Origin: Acidobacteriota bacterium
GTDB taxonomy: Bacteria; Acidobacteriota; Terriglobia; Bryobacterales; Bryobacteraceae
Assembly (NCBI GenBank): GCA_005808475.1
Contig: SYLY01000069.1
Coordinates: 1 to 34,654, forward strand
Direction: 5' to 3'
Length of the DNA stretch: 34,654 nt
Numbering within the stretch: the first letter of the stretch is position 1; every line of letters begins with the position of its first letter. Below the pieces are notes generated by a model. It was not told the origin of the DNA and did no database searches. It was given only the letters and a program-made list of their open reading frames with translations. Below are positions 7,590 to 16,787 of this stretch, piece after piece. A program made the translations under genes and the position numbers.

Positions 7590-9400
7590 GAAGTTGGAGC
7601 TGGATCTTGTTGGCCAGCGCCCTGCCCGCGCAGACCCAGCCCTGGATCGATCTCGCCGGACCCTGGCGGATCAGCCATCGCGACGACCCGCGCCATGCCG
7701 AGTCCGCGTTCGACGACTCCCGCTGGGCGACGGTCGCCCTCCCGGGAACCAGCTTCGACCGGCCTGAGTTCTTTTGGCTCCGCAAGACAATCGACCTTCC
7801 CCCGCCACTGGCTGGCGCGAAGCTGGCTCTGACTCTCGGCAAAGTGGTTGAGAACTACGAACTGTTCGTCGAAGGCCAGCGCCTCGCCCAGATTGGCGAT
7901 TACTCGGCCGCGCAGTCGCGCCTGGCCCGTCCGCGCACCTTCGACCTCCCTCCTTTACCCGCGGGACGTGTGACCATCGCCGTGCGGGGCCGCATCGCCC
8001 GTCAGCCGGGCATGGTGGGTTCGAATGCCTGGGCCAACCAGCCGGACACCGGTCCGTACTTGCTCACCGGCGTGGAGAACGCGCCCCGCTACGCCGGGCC
8101 CGCTTTCGTCCACCGCCTTCGCCTCGAGCGCACCCTCGACCTCGTCGGCGGCACGGCCCTGGTGGGCCTGGGTCTCATCCCCTTGCTGATGTTTCTGAAG
8201 GAACGTGATCGCTGGGCTTACTTCTGGCTGGCTCTGCACGCGTTCGCGGTGGGCGTCCGGCGGCTGCAGATCGCACTGCTGATCGGAGTCGATTCGACGC
8301 CTTGGGCTTCCTACTTCAACACCCAAGGCGCCCACCTGATGGTCCTGCTCGAGTTCGTCGTGGCGGCGCTCGCGCTGCCAGCCACCTGGTTCCGGCTGAT
8401 CGGTTGGCCGCTGGTGGCGGCCTACTCGTTGCGTGTCCTGCCCGAATGGCCCTTCCGCGGATTGGAAGTGCTCGCCCCCGTGGTGCTGGTGTGGGCTTGG
8501 CGCCAGAGTTCGGGGACCGCGCGGCATTGGATCGTGGGCAGCGCCGCGGTGTTGGCCGTTATGCAAGCTAGTGTGGACGCGAGCCGAGGCACCATATTCG
8601 AGCATCTCCCGGCGGCCCAGTTTCAGATTGGACCCTATTCCGGCTCGATGCACTCGCTGGCCGCCGCGTTCTTCACGCTCGCGATGGTGCTGCTGCTGGT
8701 GCGCGGGCTGTTGGCCGACCGCGCCGAGAAACAGCGGCTCGCCGGCGAGTTGGAGGCCGCCCGCGTCGTGCAGCAGTTTCTCCTGCCCTCCTCCGGTGCG
8801 CGGACGCAGGCCTTCACGCTCGAGGCCGTCTACGAACCCGCGGCCGAAGTCGGCGGCGACTTCCATTGGTCGCGTTCCGATCCGGATGGCGCGTTGATCG
8901 CCGTCGTTGGCGACGTCAGCGGCAAGGGGCTGCGGGCAGCCATGCTCGTTTCCGTTGCCATCGGGATCTTGCGAAATGAGAAGTCATCTTCGCCCGGCGC
9001 GATTCTGGGGGCGCTGAACGGCGGACTCGCCGGCCATACCGGAGGCGGTTTCGTGACTTGTTGCTGCGCGCGCTTTGCTGCCGATGGCACGGTCACGATC
9101 GCCAACGCCGGGCACCCTTCGCCCTACTGTGATGGCCGCGAGGTGGCAGTGGAAGCTGGGCTGCCGTTAGGCGTTGTGGCTGGCGTGGCGTACGAGGAGT
9201 CCGCCGTACAGGGCGAGAGCTTCACGTTGGTCTCCGACGGGGTCGTGGAAGCCGAGAACTCGCGGCGCGAACTCTTCGGCTTCGAGCGCACGCGCGAGAT
9301 CTCGACGAAGTCCGCGCACGAGATCGCCGCAGCGGCCAAGGCGTGGGGCCAGAACGACGACATCACGGTGGTAACGGTACGGAGGAGGTCCGCCGCGTGA
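7586..9400 (+). CDS. P4: membrane sensor with SpoIIE-type PP2C phosphatase domain
   Basis: The protein has 604 residues. It belongs to the sensor class whose mature end begins with WIDLAGPWR (P4, P5, P14, P15). The signal peptide is short (MRSWSWILLASALPAQ). The jelly-roll contains ESAFDDSRW and YELFVEG, then the class-specific NQPDTGPYLLTG segment before the helices. Next come seven membrane helices, a coiled coil (EKQRLAGELEAARVVQQFLL) and PP2C with Asp425 (EVGGDFH), Asp443 and Asp551. His replaces the Tyr after GGDF, as in P15; this is outside the metal site. The C-terminus RRRSAA precedes a GTGA overlap with P5. Confidence 0.92.
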   Translation: MRSWSWILLASALPAQTQPWIDLAGPWRISHRDDPRHAESAFDDSRWATVALPGTSFDRPEFFWLRKTIDLPPPLAGAKLALTLGKVVENYELFVEGQRLAQIGDYSAAQSRLARPRTFDLPPLPAGRVTIAVRGRIARQPGMVGSNAWANQPDTGPYLLTGVENAPRYAGPAFVHRLRLERTLDLVGGTALVGLGLIPLLMFLKERDRWAYFWLALHAFAVGVRRLQIALLIGVDSTPWASYFNTQGAHLMVLLEFVVAALALPATWFRLIGWPLVAAYSLRVLPEWPFRGLEVLAPVVLVWAWRQSSGTARHWIVGSAAVLAVMQASVDASRGTIFEHLPAAQFQIGPYSGSMHSLAAAFFTLAMVLLLVRGLLADRAEKQRLAGELEAARVVQQFLLPSSGARTQAFTLEAVYEPAAEVGGDFHWSRSDPDGALIAVVGDVSGKGLRAAMLVSVAIGILRNEKSSSPGAILGALNGGLAGHTGGGFVTCCCARFAADGTVTIANAGHPSPYCDGREVAVEAGLPLGVVAGVAYEESAVQGESFTLVSDGVVEAENSRRELFGFERTREISTKSAHEIAAAAKAWGQNDDITVVTVRRRSAA

Positions 9401-11286
9401 GACTACCTCTCGTCTTCATCGTGGGCGCAGCCTGCGCCCTTGCCCAGTACGCATTGTGGATCGATCTAAGCGGCAATTGGAAACTGGGCGAAGGCGACCG
9501 CCCTGAATTTGCGTCACCTGAATTCGACGACCGCTCATGGCCCGCCATAGCCCTGCCTCGCGGTTACCAGTATTCGCACGGGACGAAGTACTGGCTTCGC
9601 CGTCGGATCGACCTTCCAGAAAGTGCCGATCGAAGTCAACTCGCTCTAACGCTGGGCGCTCTCCAGGATGTATATGAGGTGTACATCAACGGACGGCGCG
9701 TCGGCGCCACCGGATCTTTTGAAAACTTCAGCGATGCGCGGATTCCACGCCCCCTTACCTTTGACATTCCAGCCGGCGTGGTGCGGGACGGGGGCTCGCT
9801 GCTGGTTGCCTTGCGGGTCAGGGGCGCGCTCTATCACGCCCCGGTATGGAGTCTGCCGGACGCCGGTCCATACGTACTCAGCTACCGGGCCCAGGCCCCG
9901 GTCCTCGCTGGCCGGCAACAACTCTCGGAACGGTGGATCGCGATCTCTCCCACGCTCGTCCTCGGCGCGATCTCCTGCGTCTTGGGAGTGCTCAGCTTGC
10001 TGGGTTGGCTCGGCGAACGGGAAAGGCGCGAACTGCTCTGGTTTTCATCCGTATCGTTCTCCTGGGGGATCACTTCGATCTATTCGGCCGTTCAATTGTT
10101 GGCGGATGCCCATCCGTACAACCGCGCGGGCCTCGGATGGGTTATGGGGCCCGGTAATCTGTCAATTCCTCTGTTTGCCGAATTCGTTTTCGCTGTGAGA
10201 GGCGGGCGCTCCTGGCGGTGGCGCTGGGCGCTATGGCTCGGTTGGTGCATGGCTCCTCTTTCGCTGCTGGCTGATAACTTCGCGTCAGTCCGGACTGCTG
10301 CGAACACGGCGGTTCTTTGGTCGGCTGGAGTGGGGCTGGCGTCGATTCTGTGGGATTGGTGGCGTCGAAACGGTGACGACTCCGCTCCCGGCTCGCACCT
10401 CCTCCGGATCGTACTGCTGTTCTATTCGCTCAGCGTCACGGCGCAGTGGGTCATGCATGCCCGATTCCTACTCGGGGCCGAGCGGGAAGCTACCTACGGG
10501 CTACTCACGCCACATTTCCAACTGGGCCCGTTTCGAGTGGAATATGAAAGCCTGCTCTGGCTGCTCGTATCGGCCACGATTCTGGCGCTACTGTTCCTGC
10601 GGCTGTCGGCCGACCGCCGGGAGAAACAGCGGCTGGCCGGCGAGGTCGAGGCCGCCCGCGTGATTCAGCAGTTGCTGCTCGGCAGAACGGCGTTGCAGGA
10701 GCCTGATCTTGCGCTGGAGGCCGTCTATACTCCAGCGCAAGAAGTCGGCGGCGATTTCTACTATGTGCTCGACGAACGAGTCGTGGTCCTGGGCGACGTA
10801 TCGGGTAAGGGACTGAGGGCCGCGATGGTCGTCTCGCTGCTGATCGGCGTTCTGCGCGACACGCATGAGCGGCGTCCAGCCGCTGTGCTCGCCGCGCTCA
10901 ACCGCGGGGTGACAGGACAGATCAACGGTTTCGTCACCTGTTGTTGCGCCCGATTCGATCCAGACGGATCGGTGGCGATCGCCAATGCCGGTCACATTGC
11001 GCCTTACGTCGATGGCGTGGGCATCGAAGTCGAAACAGACCTCCCGCTGGGCCTCGATCCCGAAGCCGAATACGGCGAAACCGTCGTGGCGCTGCGGCCG
11101 GGTGCCTGTCTCACCCTTCTTTCCGATGGTGTCGTCGAAGCCGAGAACTCCCTGCGCGAACTGTTCGGTTTCGAGCGCACGCGCGAGATCTCGACGAAGT
11201 CCGCGCGGGAGATCGCCGAGGCGGCAAAGGCGTGGGGGCAGAACGACGACATCACCGTAGTCACGGTGCGGAGGAGCGGGTCATGA
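9397..11286 (+). CDS. P5: membrane sensor with SpoIIE-type PP2C phosphatase domain
   Basis: The protein has 629 residues from the GTG at 9397, chosen because it overlaps the P4 stop and opens the signal peptide (RLPLVFIVGAACALAQ). An upstream ATG in frame (9343) only reads the P4 tail in another frame. The jelly-roll begins WIDLSGNWK and contains YEVYINGRRVG. The PP2C domain has EVGGDFY (Asp453) and GDVSGKG (Asp467). The hairpin between them is four residues shorter than in most copies (YYVLDERVVVLGD). SDGVVEAEN (Asp577) and NDDITVV are intact. This is one of the more divergent output domains, with VSLLIGVLRDTHERRP in place of the common ILRNEKSSSP. Confidence 0.92.
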   Translation: MRLPLVFIVGAACALAQYALWIDLSGNWKLGEGDRPEFASPEFDDRSWPAIALPRGYQYSHGTKYWLRRRIDLPESADRSQLALTLGALQDVYEVYINGRRVGATGSFENFSDARIPRPLTFDIPAGVVRDGGSLLVALRVRGALYHAPVWSLPDAGPYVLSYRAQAPVLAGRQQLSERWIAISPTLVLGAISCVLGVLSLLGWLGERERRELLWFSSVSFSWGITSIYSAVQLLADAHPYNRAGLGWVMGPGNLSIPLFAEFVFAVRGGRSWRWRWALWLGWCMAPLSLLADNFASVRTAANTAVLWSAGVGLASILWDWWRRNGDDSAPGSHLLRIVLLFYSLSVTAQWVMHARFLLGAEREATYGLLTPHFQLGPFRVEYESLLWLLVSATILALLFLRLSADRREKQRLAGEVEAARVIQQLLLGRTALQEPDLALEAVYTPAQEVGGDFYYVLDERVVVLGDVSGKGLRAAMVVSLLIGVLRDTHERRPAAVLAALNRGVTGQINGFVTCCCARFDPDGSVAIANAGHIAPYVDGVGIEVETDLPLGLDPEAEYGETVVALRPGACLTLLSDGVVEAENSLRELFGFERTREISTKSAREIAEAAKAWGQNDDITVVTVRRSGS

Positions 11287-13157
11287 TTCGAGTTCTAACC
11301 TTGGGACTTCTCGCCCTGGCGTCGGCTGTCGCTCAGGGCGACGTCGCGCGCATCGAGAAGTGGCGGGTCCACGCGGGCGACGATCCGCGTTGGGCCTCGC
11401 CGGATTTCGACGACTCGGCCTGGGAAGCCTCGTCGTGGCCGCGCCGGCACACGACGGCGCAGCCATTCTTCGCGGGGACTCGGTGGTACCGCGCGACGGC
11501 GTCCGTTCCGGCGAGTATCGCCGGGCGGCCCCTGGCGGTCGCGGTCGGCCCATTGGACGAGGTGTACGACGTCTTCGTCGACGGCGTCCGGATCGGGACT
11601 CACGGGAGTTGGGAACCCACGCCCGCGGGCAAGTTCCCGACGCCGCGCTGGTTCCCGATTCCGGAAACCGCCGCGAAGGGCCCGCTGCTGCACATCGCAA
11701 TTCGGCGTTGGACTGGCTCCACGCGCACCAATTACCGGAGCCTCAATTCTTCCGGCACCCTGCAAGCGCCGCACGCTCCCGAGATTGGTCCCGCCGATGT
11801 GATCGGTCTCCAGCAGGAGTTACGGCGGGCGTCGGGCCTGAACGCCCATATGGTGAGCCTGATGGTGTACACCCTGACGCTACTGGCCGGCCTTCTGAGC
11901 CTGGCCCTGTATGTCGCCCGGCAAGGGAGCCACGAAAATTGGTGGCTGGGGCTGGCGCTGATCTGCGAAGCAGTCGCGCCGCTGGCCGGGTTCACGGTCT
12001 CCCAGAGTGACTTGCCCGTTCGCGCGCCGCTGGCCATCGTGATTGTGGGGCTGCAGTTTCTGGCAGCGGCAGTCTGGCCGTGCTTCCTGGCGAGCATCAG
12101 TCCGCGATTTTCCCGGCCGCTGCGATGGCTCGCGGCGGTGAATGGGCTCATTGCGATCGGAATGGTGCTGAGCTACGCGGGAATGTGGCAGGTACTCTAC
12201 GGGGTTATATTCACGATCCAATGGTCCGCCCTACTGGCAGCGGGCGCGATCGCGATTCAGTTGCTTGCCGAACGGCGCGGCGGGGAGATGGCCTTGCTGG
12301 CGGGAACCCTGCTCCTGCACACCTTCGCTCAGATCTGGACCGTTCAGATCGTGAATTGGCTGGGAACCGCCGACCAGTTCCTCCGCTGGGGCGGCTTCGT
12401 GGTCGACCCCAGGACAGTCGCACAGCTGATCTTCGCCGTGACCGCAGTCACGGTCCTGTACCGGAGGCACCGCCGCGAACAGGAGCGGCAGGGCGGAGTG
12501 CATCGCGACTTGGCCCAGGCGCGACTGGTGCAGGAGTCTCTGCTGACGGGCCGCGAGGCCGCGGCGCCCGGCTTCGCCGTCGAAACCGCATACCTGCCGG
12601 CGAGCGAAGTGGGCGGCGACTTCTACCAGGAACTGGCCGGCCCCGATGGCTCGTTGCTGGTGCTGGTGGGCGACGTGAGCGGCAAGGGCATGCGCGCGGC
12701 GCTACTCGTGGGGCACATCTCCGGCGCGCTCAGCAACGAGCGCTCGCGCCAACCTGCTGAAGTGTTGGCGAATCTGAACAAGTCGCTCCTGGGGCGCGTG
12801 AGCGGTGGATTCGTGACGTGTTGCTGCGCGAGGTTCGACGCCGATGGCACGGTGACTGTGGCAAACGCCGGACACCTTGCGCCGTACGCAGCCGGGCGCG
12901 AAGTGGAGGTCGAGGCCGGACTGCCGCTCGGCGTGGTGGGCGGGGCCGAGTATACGGAGTCGAGTCTGCGGCTGGACGGCCAATTCACGCTGATGTCCGA
13001 CGGCGTCGTCGAAGCGGAGAACGCGCAGCGCGAGCTCTTCGGCTTTGACCGCACGCGCGCGATCTCGACGAAGTCCGCGCGGGAGATCGCCGACGCGGCG
13101 AAGGCCTGGGGCCAGAACGATGACATCACAGTCGTTACGGTCCGGAGGTCCAGATGA
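11283..13157 (+). CDS. P6: membrane sensor with SpoIIE-type PP2C phosphatase domain
   Basis: The protein has 624 residues from the ATG overlapping the P5 stop. The sensor half stands alone in the array. The jelly-roll has ASPDFDDSAW and YDVFVDGVRIG, but the segment before the helices and the membrane part do not pair closely with any other copy. The PP2C domain has Asp446, Asp464 and Asp573, with the variant GDVSGKGMRAALLVGHISGA. The linker helix (REQERQGGVHRDLAQARLVQ) also differs. The tail ends RRSR, and the stop overlaps an ATG at 13154 that opens a 324-codon frame through the following reversed module. Confidence 0.92.
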   Translation: MIRVLTLGLLALASAVAQGDVARIEKWRVHAGDDPRWASPDFDDSAWEASSWPRRHTTAQPFFAGTRWYRATASVPASIAGRPLAVAVGPLDEVYDVFVDGVRIGTHGSWEPTPAGKFPTPRWFPIPETAAKGPLLHIAIRRWTGSTRTNYRSLNSSGTLQAPHAPEIGPADVIGLQQELRRASGLNAHMVSLMVYTLTLLAGLLSLALYVARQGSHENWWLGLALICEAVAPLAGFTVSQSDLPVRAPLAIVIVGLQFLAAAVWPCFLASISPRFSRPLRWLAAVNGLIAIGMVLSYAGMWQVLYGVIFTIQWSALLAAGAIAIQLLAERRGGEMALLAGTLLLHTFAQIWTVQIVNWLGTADQFLRWGGFVVDPRTVAQLIFAVTAVTVLYRRHRREQERQGGVHRDLAQARLVQESLLTGREAAAPGFAVETAYLPASEVGGDFYQELAGPDGSLLVLVGDVSGKGMRAALLVGHISGALSNERSRQPAEVLANLNKSLLGRVSGGFVTCCCARFDADGTVTVANAGHLAPYAAGREVEVEAGLPLGVVGGAEYTESSLRLDGQFTLMSDGVVEAENAQRELFGFDRTRAISTKSAREIADAAKAWGQNDDITVVTVRRSR

Positions 13158-13165
13158 AACTCCAT

Positions 13166-13549
13166 CTACCCGATTTCGGCGCGGCGAAGGTAGGCGATCC
13201 GGTTGCTCCAATCGAGGTCGTGATGGGCATCCCACAGCGAAACCAGAGCCTTCGCCAGTCCGCTGACGTCGTCCTGAAAGAGCGTCCGCCGATTGACGAA
13301 AACCACACCAGCATGGGCCTCTCCAGCCAGCGCCCAGCGTTCGAGCAAATCTGGAATGGTCCGCTGGTCGTAGGTGACCAAAGTCAAGCCGGCCGCCCGC
13401 GCCGCGCGCAAAAGCGGATCATCGTCTTCGCCGAGATGGGCGCCGTCTTCCCAGACACTGAGCGCGAGCACGTCAATTTCCGGGCGGTGTCTCCCGACAA
13501 TCGCCGCGATGGTTGGATCGAGATGTTCATCCAGCAGGAAGGAGAGCAA
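13166..13549 (-). CDS. DUF5615 PIN-like toxin
   Basis: The 127-residue protein begins MLSFLLDEHLDPTIAAIV, the typical opening of DUF5615 PIN-like (Mut7-C type) proteins, with an acidic Asp-Glu pair at 7-8. It continues with DDPLLRAARAAGLTLVTYDQRTIPDLL, where the second acidic site and the TxD strand of the PIN-like fold lie. Such proteins are paired with DUF433 antitoxins and are regarded as VapC-like ribonuclease toxins by association. The gene follows its partner by three bases and ends eight bases from the P6 stop on the other strand. The complementary plus strand has no stop codon. Confidence 0.85.
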   Translation of the reverse strand: MLSFLLDEHLDPTIAAIVGRHRPEIDVLALSVWEDGAHLGEDDDPLLRAARAAGLTLVTYDQRTIPDLLERWALAGEAHAGVVFVNRRTLFQDDVSGLAKALVSLWDAHHDLDWSNRIAYLRRAEIG

Positions 13550-13552
13550 GGC

Positions 13553-13960
13553 TCAGCGGGCCCAGTTGGCATTCGGCAGGCGGCGCCGCAGTTCTTCTTC
13601 GCTCACCGCATCGTTCTCCGCCAGAGCCGCCGCGACTTCTGGAGAATAAGCACGGGCATAGGCGAGCACCCCCTCGGCCCGTTGCCGCGGCCATCCCAAA
13701 TGGGCCGCCGTTCTGGCCGCGTCCAGCGCGTACGTCTCGGCCACCATCAGAACTTCCCAAACCGCCAGCGTGGAGCCCACCACATAAGCCTGCCGCCCGC
13801 GGGTGGAGTCGCGAAACTCCACGGCCGGGAACTCTTCGTGGCGCAAGGCTTCTTCGATCAACTGCGCGGTCGCCTCGCCGCGCGACTTGCGCACGCTGCT
13901 GGCGAAACGGTCCAGCCGGGCCGCTTGTTCGTCGGGCAGTTCGAGTCCGATCCGGGTCAT
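13553..13960 (-). CDS. DUF433-type antitoxin with N-terminal ribbon-helix-helix
   Basis: The 135-residue protein starts at the ATG at 13960, behind a strong GGAGGAGG ribosome binding site; longer open frame upstream on this strand is antisense to the P7 region. Residues 1-45 look like a ribbon-helix-helix (MTRIGLELPDEQAARLDRFA, then GEATAQLIEEALR). Residues 60-115 look like DUF433 (STLAVWEVLMVAETYALDAARTA, then AEGVLAYARAYSPEVAAAL). The combination is that of an antitoxin for the DUF5615 protein encoded next. A TACAAT hexamer about 10-15 bases before the start is a -10 candidate for the module's own promoter. Confidence 0.8.
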   Translation of the reverse strand: MTRIGLELPDEQAARLDRFASSVRKSRGEATAQLIEEALRHEEFPAVEFRDSTRGRQAYVVGSTLAVWEVLMVAETYALDAARTAAHLGWPRQRAEGVLAYARAYSPEVAAALAENDAVSEEELRRRLPNANWAR

Positions 13961-14011
13961 GCCTCCTCCATTGTAATCACTCGGGACAGTCCCGCGATCG
14001 AGGCTAAGGGC

Positions 14012-14128
14012 CTTGTCTCCGACGGATTCGTCGAAGCGCAGAACGCCCAGCGGGAGATCGCTGAAGTAGCGAAGGCCTGGGGCCAGAACGACGACATCAC
14101 GGTGGTGACCGTGAGGAGGAACGCATGA
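14012..14128 (+). pseudogene. 3' remnant of a SpoIIE phosphatase gene with internal deletion (R2)
   Basis: The frame reads LVSDGFVEAQNAQRE joined directly to IAEVAKAWGQNDDITVVTVRRNA. Compared with the full genes, 17 codons (LFGFERTREISTKSARE) are missing, between two Arg-Glu repeats, with the frame kept. The remnant starts about 50 bases upstream of the DUF433 gene start and ends in the ATGA overlap with P7. The same frame is open back to the ATG at 13154 that overlaps the P6 stop, giving a 324-codon bridge across the module. Confidence 0.85.
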
Positions 14129-15978
14129 GAACAGCTCTGCTATTGGCGCTGATGGCGCCGGTCTGCGGCGCGCAGGCGATTGAAGTCGAGAGCCTGTTCC
14201 AACCGGCCCCACTCTCCGGCCTGTGGAAGCACCACGCCGGGGACGACCCGCGCTGGGCGGACCCCGCTTTCGACGACTCTGCTTGGCCGAGCGTGCGGAT
14301 ACCGGAAGGAGCAACCCAACTCGTTGACGGCTTTCGCTGGTTCCGGGTCCGCATCCGGCTGCCGGAGAACATGCCAAAGGAACCGCTGGCGTTGCTGATC
14401 GGCGGATTCGGCGCCAGCCAAGCCTATGAAGTGTTCTGGAACGGGCGGCGCGCCGGAACCATGGGCGAACTCGATGGTGGCATGTGGGGGCAACGGATCC
14501 CCGTCCCGAAGGCGTTCCCGGCGCCGGGTCACGACCGGGACGCCGTGGTGGCGATTCGGCTGCGCACGGCTTCAAGCAGATTGATCTTTAGGGCCCACCC
14601 AGCGTCATCGATCGGTTCGAGCGAAGCAATCCGGGAGCGAGTCGAGGCTTTGCGGGGCGAACGGCTGCGGAGCGTATTGCCACAAGTCCTGATCGCGGCT
14701 TCGCTGCTGCTGTCCGGCCTCCTGTTCCTGCTGCTTCCCCTTTGGCGTCCGGATGCGCCCGAGTACTTCTGGTTTGGCCTTTGGCTGCTGAGCGCCAACG
14801 GCCTTCGGGTCTTCCAGGCGTACCCGGATGCCATTGGCCTGGAGGGGACGTTGGTCGTGAATTGGGGCTTGACCATAGCCAGCCTCGGCATTTTCGTGGG
14901 CTGGTTCGGCTGGATGCGAACCCTATTCCTCGGCCGAATGACGCGAGTCGTGTGGCTCGTTCTGGCAGCCTTCGTCGCGCTGATGCTCGGGATAAGCGCC
15001 TTCGAGATGGCGGGTGGAACCGTCTCCACCTCGTTTTGGTTAGGGTTCTCCATACTGGCTAACTGTGCTCTGATTCTCGGCTATTACGAACTCAGCCGGC
15101 GAACGTCGCGCGCCGTGGACCGCATGCCCGCCATCCACATCGCAATCCTGGTGTACTTCGCGGTAAACTTCGTCACCTACGGCGCCCTGCTCTTCTGGCG
15201 AACCGATGCAGTGGTTACCCAAGGGGCGCTTGCACGCACGGTCAGCCTGCTGCTATTCACTTTCGCGATCACCATCCTGATGAATCAGCGCTCCGCCCGG
15301 CTGCTCGGCGAGCGCCAGCGCCTGAGCGGGGAACTGGCGTCGGCCGCCGAGGTCCAGTCGCTCTTGTTGACGTCGTTGCCGACTGCGGGGGACTTTTGCC
15401 GCATCGAACCCGTCTATCTGCCGGCCTCGGAAGTGGGCGGGGACTTTTACCAGGTCCTCGAGCGGGCGGACGGTTCGCGACTGGTGCTGGTGGGCGATGT
15501 GAGCGGCAAGGGCCTGAAGGCGGCGATGCTGGTGTCGGTGGTGGTGGGCATTCTCCGCAATGAGAAGTCCGCGTCGCCCGGCGCGGTTCTTCGAGCGTTG
15601 AACCAGGGGCTCGCCGGACACACGGGCGGTGGATTCGTCACTTGCTGCTGCGCGCGGTTCGACCGCGACGGCGCGGTGACGATCGCCAACGCGGGCCATC
15701 TGGCGCCCTACTGCGATGGTCGCGAGTTGGAACTCGCGCCGGGCCTGCCGCTCGGGATCGTTGCGGAGGCCGAGTACCCGGAGACGATCGTTCACGGGAC
15801 GTCGTTCACGTTCATCTCCGACGGCGTCGTTGAGGCGGAGAACGCCCGGCGCGAGCTCTTCGGCTTCGAGCGGACGCGCGAGATCTCGACGAAGTCCGCC
15901 CGCGAGATCGCGGAGGCGGCGAAGGCCTGGGGCCAGACCGACGACATTACTGTGGTGACGGTGCGGAGGAAAGCATGA
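14125..15978 (+). CDS. P7: membrane sensor with SpoIIE-type PP2C phosphatase domain
   Basis: The protein has 617 residues, collinear with P1 without length change in the sensor half: jelly-roll about 20-150, seven helices about 183-386, coiled coil about 396-415. It keeps Asp440 (EVGGDFY) where P1 has Asn, plus Asp458 and Asp566. Although the sensors of P1 and P7 are nearly identical, the outputs differ. P7 has VVVGILRNEKSASPGAVL, NAGHLAPYCDG and EYPETIVHG, partly shared with P13. This means the output halves have been exchanged since the duplication. The last residues are GQTDDITVVTVRRKA, with Thr in place of Asn before DD. Confidence 0.92.
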   Translation: MRTALLLALMAPVCGAQAIEVESLFQPAPLSGLWKHHAGDDPRWADPAFDDSAWPSVRIPEGATQLVDGFRWFRVRIRLPENMPKEPLALLIGGFGASQAYEVFWNGRRAGTMGELDGGMWGQRIPVPKAFPAPGHDRDAVVAIRLRTASSRLIFRAHPASSIGSSEAIRERVEALRGERLRSVLPQVLIAASLLLSGLLFLLLPLWRPDAPEYFWFGLWLLSANGLRVFQAYPDAIGLEGTLVVNWGLTIASLGIFVGWFGWMRTLFLGRMTRVVWLVLAAFVALMLGISAFEMAGGTVSTSFWLGFSILANCALILGYYELSRRTSRAVDRMPAIHIAILVYFAVNFVTYGALLFWRTDAVVTQGALARTVSLLLFTFAITILMNQRSARLLGERQRLSGELASAAEVQSLLLTSLPTAGDFCRIEPVYLPASEVGGDFYQVLERADGSRLVLVGDVSGKGLKAAMLVSVVVGILRNEKSASPGAVLRALNQGLAGHTGGGFVTCCCARFDRDGAVTIANAGHLAPYCDGRELELAPGLPLGIVAEAEYPETIVHGTSFTFISDGVVEAENARRELFGFERTREISTKSAREIAEAAKAWGQTDDITVVTVRRKA

Positions 15979-15979
15979 A

Positions 15980-16438
15980 CTACGCGCCAGGATTCAGCTT
16001 CCGAAGCTCTTCGGCGTCGACGCGATCCTTACCGCGGCCCGCCGCATCCTTGTTCCGAAGCAGCGCCTCTCGCCCGATAAAGAACACCGGAACTCCGTCC
16101 AAGTCCCCGGCTACCCGGCCTTGCCAGGCGTCTTCAAAGCTGACCCCGGAAATCGAAGTCAATCAATCGATACGGTTGGGCTCATGGCCCAGTTGGATCA
16201 CCCGCCCCGGCGTGGTGAACTCCTGGACCGTGAGACCCAAGCTTCCGAACCCGAACTGCCGGATCGCGGCTACCGCGCGGTCCGCGTTGGCGGGACTGGC
16301 GCTCAGGAAGAAATCGACATCGGCCGAGTACCGGGGATATCCGTGCCTGGCCACCGCCAAAGCGCCCACGATTAGGTACTCAACTCCGTTCGAGTTCAAG
16401 CACTCGACAAACTCGCGCAAGTCCTTGCTGAGTGGCAT
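15980..16438 (-). pseudogene. DUF6036-type nucleotidyltransferase interrupted by an in-frame TGA
   Basis: Two minus-strand pieces in the same frame form one protein of about 150 residues. The first (16438-16163) has VEYLIVGALAVARHGYPRYSADVDFFL, the nucleotidyltransferase fold with its Asp-x-Asp, and ends GHEPNRID. The second (16162-15980) begins LTSISGVSFEDAWQGRV and goes on to GVPVFFIGREALLRNKDAAGRGKD. In relatives I know, RID runs into LLTSISGV, so the TGA at 16163-16165 stands where a Leu is expected. A single base change (TTA to TGA) would explain it. The gene is probably inactive, unless the stop is read through. It ends one base from the P7 stop on the other strand. Confidence 0.8.
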
Positions 16439-16568
16439 TGGGGCGGGCTCTTTCTTGCAGCGCGAAGAAAATGGCGATCCGTTCCCGGGGATCCATTTTG
16501 CTTCGCTCGAGAACGTCGGCGGCTTCCGCCTCTTCGAAATTACGAAAGACTCGCGCCACCTTTTCCAT
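16380..16568 (-). CDS. Small partner protein of the nucleotidyltransferase (antitoxin-like)
   Basis: The 62-residue protein (MEKVARVFRNFEEAEAADV, then MDPRERIAIFFALQERARP and RVCRVLELERS) matches a small conserved gene usually found directly upstream of DUF6036 nucleotidyltransferases. Its function is not known to me; the pairing suggests a TA-like module. It overlaps the nucleotidyltransferase start by 59 bases. Upstream there is AGAGGGG as ribosome binding site and a TAAAAT hexamer (16576-16581) as -10 candidate. The partner enzyme is broken by a stop codon, so this gene may be decaying too. Confidence 0.7.
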   Translation of the reverse strand: MEKVARVFRNFEEAEAADVLERSKMDPRERIAIFFALQERARPNATQQGLARVCRVLELERS

Positions 16569-16616
16569 CCCCTCTATTTTACCGCGGTCAGCCGCGCCGG
16601 GCGGAGGACGAATCGA

Positions 16617-16787
16617 ATGAGAGCGCTGATTCTAATCGTCGCGGCGGAGAACGCCCAGCGCGAGTTCCTCGGCTTCGACCGGACGCGTGAGATCTCCACG
16701 AAGTCCGCTCAGGAGATCGCTGAGGCCGCCAAGGCCTGGGGCCAGACCGACGACATCACCGTGGTGACGGTTCGGAGAAACGCATGA
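16617..16787 (+). pseudogene. Mini phosphatase remnant: start of a signal peptide fused to the C-terminal tail (R3)
   Basis: An ATG opens MRALILIVA, which looks like the first residues of a phosphatase signal peptide. It continues directly, in frame, with AENAQREFLGFDRTREI and the rest of the family tail to VTVRRNA. Everything between, more than 500 codons, is missing. Just before the ATG, cggaggacgaatcg resembles the Shine-Dalgarno region of another copy's 3' end. The remnant ends in the ATGA overlap with P8. The same frame is open back to the ATG at 15975 on the P7 stop, making a 270-codon bridge antisense to the broken nucleotidyltransferase pair. Confidence 0.8.

Noticed and set aside
9343..9396. 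Upstream in-frame starts that lengthen P5, P9, P11, P12, P14 and P15 (for example ATG at 9343, 20204, 23703, 26639, 30282, 32291)
   Set aside because: The added residues only read the preceding phosphatase tail in a wrong frame, and the starts lie inside the preceding gene. The overlapping ATG/GTG with a signal peptide right behind it fits much better.
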